Assembly (NCBI GenBank): GCA_029062165.1
Contig: JAIDQQ010000016.1
Span: 30,230-94,229 of the forward strand
Direction: 5' to 3'
Length of the DNA: 64,000 bases
Source of the DNA: Ruminococcus sp.
Lineage (GTDB): Bacteria > Bacillota > Clostridia > Oscillospirales > Ruminococcaceae
Part shown: in pieces, positions 61,565-64,000 of the stretch
How the letters are laid out: each line of letters opens with the position of its first letter
Position numbering within the stretch: position 1 is the first letter of the stretch
The notes under the pieces: model-generated
What the model saw: only the letters and a program-made list of their open reading frames with translations
Told to the model about the DNA's origin: nothing
Databases searched by the model: none
Translations under genes and position numbers: made by a program

Positions 61565-62227
61565 ATGAAAAAATCAGTTTTAGTAATAATTTCATTTTTC
61601 TTAATTTCTTCAATGACCGGTTGCGGTACTACCCCGACGGAGATTGAAATTAATTCTGAAAGTTCAGTCATGGAAGCAATATCGGAAACTACGGAGCAGG
61701 CAGAAGCAAATACTGAAAATTCTGAAACACAAGAAGAACCGGTCATTACAGCGGATAATACTTTAGTAGTTTATTTTTCTGCCACAGGTACTACAAAAAA
61801 AGTTGCGGAACGTATTGCTTCAGTGACAAACGCCGATTTATATGAAATAGTTCCGGTACAGCCTTATACTTCCGGAGACCTCGACTGGCATGACGATAAC
61901 AGCCGTACTTCCATTGAAATGAATGATGTTAATTTCCGTCCTGAAATAGCAGGCGAACCGGTTTCACTTGAAAGCTATTCAACAATATATATCGGCTATC
62001 CGATATGGTGGGGTGATGCCCCGAGAATTATGGATACATTCGTTGAAAGTTACGATTTCAGTAATAAAAATGTCATACCATTCTGTACTTCCGGAAGCAG
62101 TGGTATCGGAAACAGTAGTGATAATCTGAAAAATCTCGCAAACAGCGGTAACTGGCTTTCAGGTGACAGGCTTGAGGCTGATATTTCTGAAAATGACATT
62201 AAGGCATGGATAAGCAGTCTGAATTGA
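61565..62227 (+). CDS. Flavodoxin lipoprotein
   Basis: A 220-aa protein with lipobox MTGC (Cys about 19), a Glu/Thr/Ser-rich linker (about 20-60) and a flavodoxin domain (about 65-220, VVYFSATGTTKKVAERI and YPIWWGDAPR). ATG 61565 has AAGGTG upstream; it follows the fusion gene by 10 bp in the same operon. The lipid anchor puts the flavodoxin on the outer face of the membrane, where it could pass electrons to the dockerin-borne forms. Confidence 0.88.
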   Translation: MKKSVLVIISFFLISSMTGCGTTPTEIEINSESSVMEAISETTEQAEANTENSETQEEPVITADNTLVVYFSATGTTKKVAERIASVTNADLYEIVPVQPYTSGDLDWHDDNSRTSIEMNDVNFRPEIAGEPVSLESYSTIYIGYPIWWGDAPRIMDTFVESYDFSNKNVIPFCTSGSSGIGNSSDNLKNLANSGNWLSGDRLEADISENDIKAWISSLN

Positions 62228-62337
62228 ATTTATATAAATAATGACAAGCAATCTGTATTTATTACTGTCCTTTCGTGCCGTTGAGTGTTGTGTTAATCAG
62301 TCGTATAACTTCCAGTAACTCGCTGTCAATGATGATA

Positions 62338-62482
62338 ATTTATAGAGCTTTACTCCGGACTGCCAGAATATGCAAAGTCAATTTTTCTTGCGAACGTCAC
62401 GACGGCTACAGACTATGTTTACAAATTGTATGTAGCACCTGAAAAGTCCGAAAATACGCTTTTTATCCGTAGTTTTCAGTAA
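62338..62482 (+). pseudogene. Short plus-strand coding remnant
   Basis: About 47 codons without a start (LYSGLPEYAKSIFLANVTTA, later KLYVAPEKSENT) ending at TAA 62480-62482. Codon use looks coding, but nothing precedes it except a stop. With the next entry it is all I can see in the 412-bp gap 62228-62639; the first 110 bases show nothing. Confidence 0.35.
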
Positions 62483-62558
62483 CATCTTTCCATTCCTGAC
62501 GGTCTTTAATGAGGAGTTCGTAAGCGTCCTTGCAATCGTGCCATACGTCCGGAAACGC
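62463..62558 (-). pseudogene. Short minus-strand coding remnant
   Basis: About 31 codons (FPDVWHDCKDAYELLIKDRQ and a few more) ending at a minus-strand TAA (62463-62465). No start or ribosome site is visible. It looks like the 3' end of a deleted gene. Confidence 0.35.
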
Positions 62559-62589
62559 TATAATAATATTAACAACAATGTAATATATA

Positions 62590-62620
62590 AAAAAAGGCTC
62601 TGCATGAAACAGAGCCTTAT
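62590..62620 (-). terminator. Terminator of the LPQTG stalk gene
   Basis: AAGGCTCTG and CAGAGCCTT form a stem; the minus strand continues into seven Ts, 20 bp beyond the stalk gene's stop. Confidence 0.85.
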
Positions 62621-62639
62621 TTATATCAATTTATTTTAA

Positions 62640-64000
62640 TTATTTATTATTTTTTTTACGACGGATTATTCCGGATGATTTGACAGAAACAAAACCAGAA
62701 GCAGTCATTATAAGTGCACCAAGAGCAGTCATGATATTTGCAAGAGAATTGTTACCTGTTTGAGGAAGATTTACTTCACCATTTTCTGAATCTGTACCAA
62801 CACCGCTTTCAGGGTCGATTTCATAAACATCAAGAACATTATCAGAATCATCTGTCAGAGTAACCTGATATTTACCGTCGGGGGTTTCAGTGATTTCAGC
62901 TGAATCAGCTGTAGTGTCATTGTGTTTGCTGTTGTAGTCGTTTACTGACCAGTTTTCAAGTTCTTCGTCGGAAGTGATATGCTCAACAACTGATTTTTCA
63001 ACCGGTTTTGTAGTAGAAGTTGTTGTTGTTATAGCCTCTTTAGCGATAATTTCTGTAGCTTCTTCAACGATAGATTCTGTAGCTTCAGTAGTTGTTGTGG
63101 ATTCTTCAGTGATAGATTCTGTTGTTTCCGTAGTAGTTGTGAGTTCTGTTTCAGATGTTGTAGCGGATTCTTTTGTAGTAGTTGTAGATTTAGCGTTTGT
63201 TGCGGAAGTTGTAGTTGTATCAGATTTTGTTTCTGCTTTAGCTTCAGCAGAAATTGTTGTTGATTCTACATTTGCAGATTCTGTTGTTGAATTTGCAGAT
63301 GTTGCAACAGATTCTGTAGATGTTGTAGTGGATTCTGTTACAGAATTAGCATCTGTAGTAGAAGTTGTTATCATTCTTGCGATTACTTCAGAAGTTGTAG
63401 TAGTTGTAGCTTTAGAAGTTGTAGCTTCTGTATTTGGTTCGGAAACAATTAATTCAGCAGTTGTTTTTACTGTATCTGTAGCAACTTCGGAAGTAGTTGT
63501 AGCTTTAGAAGTTATAGCTTCTGTAACTGGTTCGGAAACGCTTGCTTTAGTTTCAGCAGTTGTTTTTATTGTATCTGTAGTAGATTCGGAAGTAGTTGTT
63601 GTTGTAGCTTTAGAAGTTGTAGCTTCTGTATTTGGTTCGGAAACAATTAATTCAGCAGTTGTTTTTACTGTATCTGTAGCAACTTCGGAAGTAGTTGTAG
63701 CTTTAGAAGTTATAGCTTCTGTAACTGGTTCGGAAACGCTTGCTTTAGTTTCAGCAGTTGTTTTTATTGTATCTGTAGTAGATTCGGAAGTAGTTGTTGT
63801 AGCTTTAGAAGTTGTAGCTTCTGTAGTTGTTTCGGAAACGCTTGATTCAGCAGTTGTTTTTACTGTACCTGTAGCAACTTCGGAAGTAGTTGTTGTAGCT
63901 TTAGAAGTTGTAGCTTCTGTAGTTGTTTCGGAAACGCTTGATTTAGATTCAGCAGTTGTTTTTACTGTACCTGTAGCAACTTCGGAAGTAGTTGTTGTAG
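62640..64000 (-). CDS. LPQTG-anchored Thr-rich stalk protein, 5'-truncated by the window
   Basis: The minus-strand frame is open to the end of the window (about 453 codons); an ATG at 63374 exists but the repeats continue in frame before it, so the true start lies outside. The visible part is a long Thr/Ser/Glu/Ala repeat array, then a C-terminal domain (about 70 residues, VTLTDDSDNVLDVYEIDPES) and sorting signal NLPQTG, hydrophobic helix and RRKK. It is paralogous to the stalk protein at 23656 and a likely substrate of the same sortase. Confidence 0.88.
   Translation of the reverse strand, partial: TTTTSEVATGTVKTTAESKSSVSETTTEATTSKATTTTSEVATGTVKTTAESSVSETTTEATTSKATTTTSESTTDTIKTTAETKASVSEPVTEAITSKATTTSEVATDTVKTTAELIVSEPNTEATTSKATTTTTSESTTDTIKTTAETKASVSEPVTEAITSKATTTSEVATDTVKTTAELIVSEPNTEATTSKATTTTTSEVIARMITTSTTDANSVTESTTTSTESVATSANSTTESANVESTTISAEAKAETKSDTTTTSATNAKSTTTTKESATTSETELTTTTETTESITEESTTTTEATESIVEEATEIIAKEAITTTTSTTKPVEKSVVEHITSDEELENWSVNDYNSKHNDTTADSAEITETPDGKYQVTLTDDSDNVLDVYEIDPESGVGTDSENGEVNLPQTGNNSLANIMTALGALIMTASGFVSVKSSGIIRRKKNNK
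63421..64000. repeat. Higher-order tandem repeat in the stalk gene
   Basis: Repeat units such as TTAETKASVSEPVTEAITSK alternate with variants to give a superrepeat of 198 bp (66 codons); the copy starting at 63421 recurs almost unchanged at 63619. Shorter variants continue to the window end. Period is a multiple of three, so the frame is kept. Confidence 0.8.

Noticed and set aside
63421..64000. Regular repeats that could suggest a CRISPR array
   Set aside because: There are no unique spacers of constant length; the units keep one reading frame and encode a Thr-rich protein.

Overview
The window looks like a chromosomal piece of a low-GC, Gram-positive anaerobe of the Ruminococcus/Oscillospiraceae type. 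Reasons: a PolC replicase, near-consensus SigA promoters with AGGAGG ribosome binding sites, LPxTG proteins with a sortase, several proteins carrying dockerin modules, [FeFe]-hydrogenases, and long Thr-rich or BspA-type surface proteins. This assignment is inference; no rRNA or other marker locus is present.

Layout. 1-5184: 3' part of ispG, then polC. 5181-18187: a his operon in the order hisZ-G-D-C-B-H-A // F // I-E-HAD phosphatase, with a strong promoter overlapped by a duplicated operator. It is interrupted by a 3.7 kb islet of orphan genes (including an R2K-like ATP-grasp) and by a smaller one (membrane protein, GNAT). 18261-26914: a surface operon with an M60 metallopeptidase, an LPQTG stalk protein, a sortase and an ankyrin lipoprotein. 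26929-34270 (minus strand): an operon that looks like an uncharacterised peptide-maturation system: secreted coiled-coil protein, 44-aa precursor-like peptide, Thr-rich lipoprotein, HPr-kinase-like protein, PqqD-like protein, S24/S26 peptidase, ABC exporter and nucleotidyltransferase. 34349-36638: a divergent long prokaryotic Argonaute with a complete DEDD tetrad and its own consensus promoter. 36695-38683: an LRR-transglutaminase-dockerin protein. 38739-44117 (minus): an operon with a kinase-fold phosphotransferase, a 2Fe-2S thioredoxin-like protein, a PAS-containing sensory [FeFe]-hydrogenase, a SpoIIE-type phosphatase and a second hydrogenase-like protein. 44207-46982: LysE-type exporter and a two-component system. 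47068-51687: two exported UGSC-like proteins, one with a dockerin. 51703-62227: exported flavodoxins around a LysR gene, interrupted by a helix-turn-helix protein, an XRE repressor and a lipoprotein locus. 62338-64000: gene remnants and the 3' part of a large LPQTG stalk gene.

How it fits together. Four promoters in the flavodoxin region share one geometry: a 15-bp palindrome ATGCYTNNNARGCAT, 23-24 nt, a -35 box, 17 nt and a -10 box. They form an apparent LysR regulon of dockerin-flavodoxins, an acetyltransferase and one short unannotated RNA. The M60 operon supplies a sortase whose likely substrates are the two LPQTG stalk proteins, which share a paralogous C-terminal domain. Twice in the window (hisE/HAD and the 57.5-59.3 kb lipoprotein locus) an extra gene is followed by a second copy of the upstream gene's 3' end.

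The strongest leads are the peptide-maturation operon, the Argonaute, the LysR regulon with its small RNA, and the two tail duplications. All functional statements come from reading motifs; no database search was possible.
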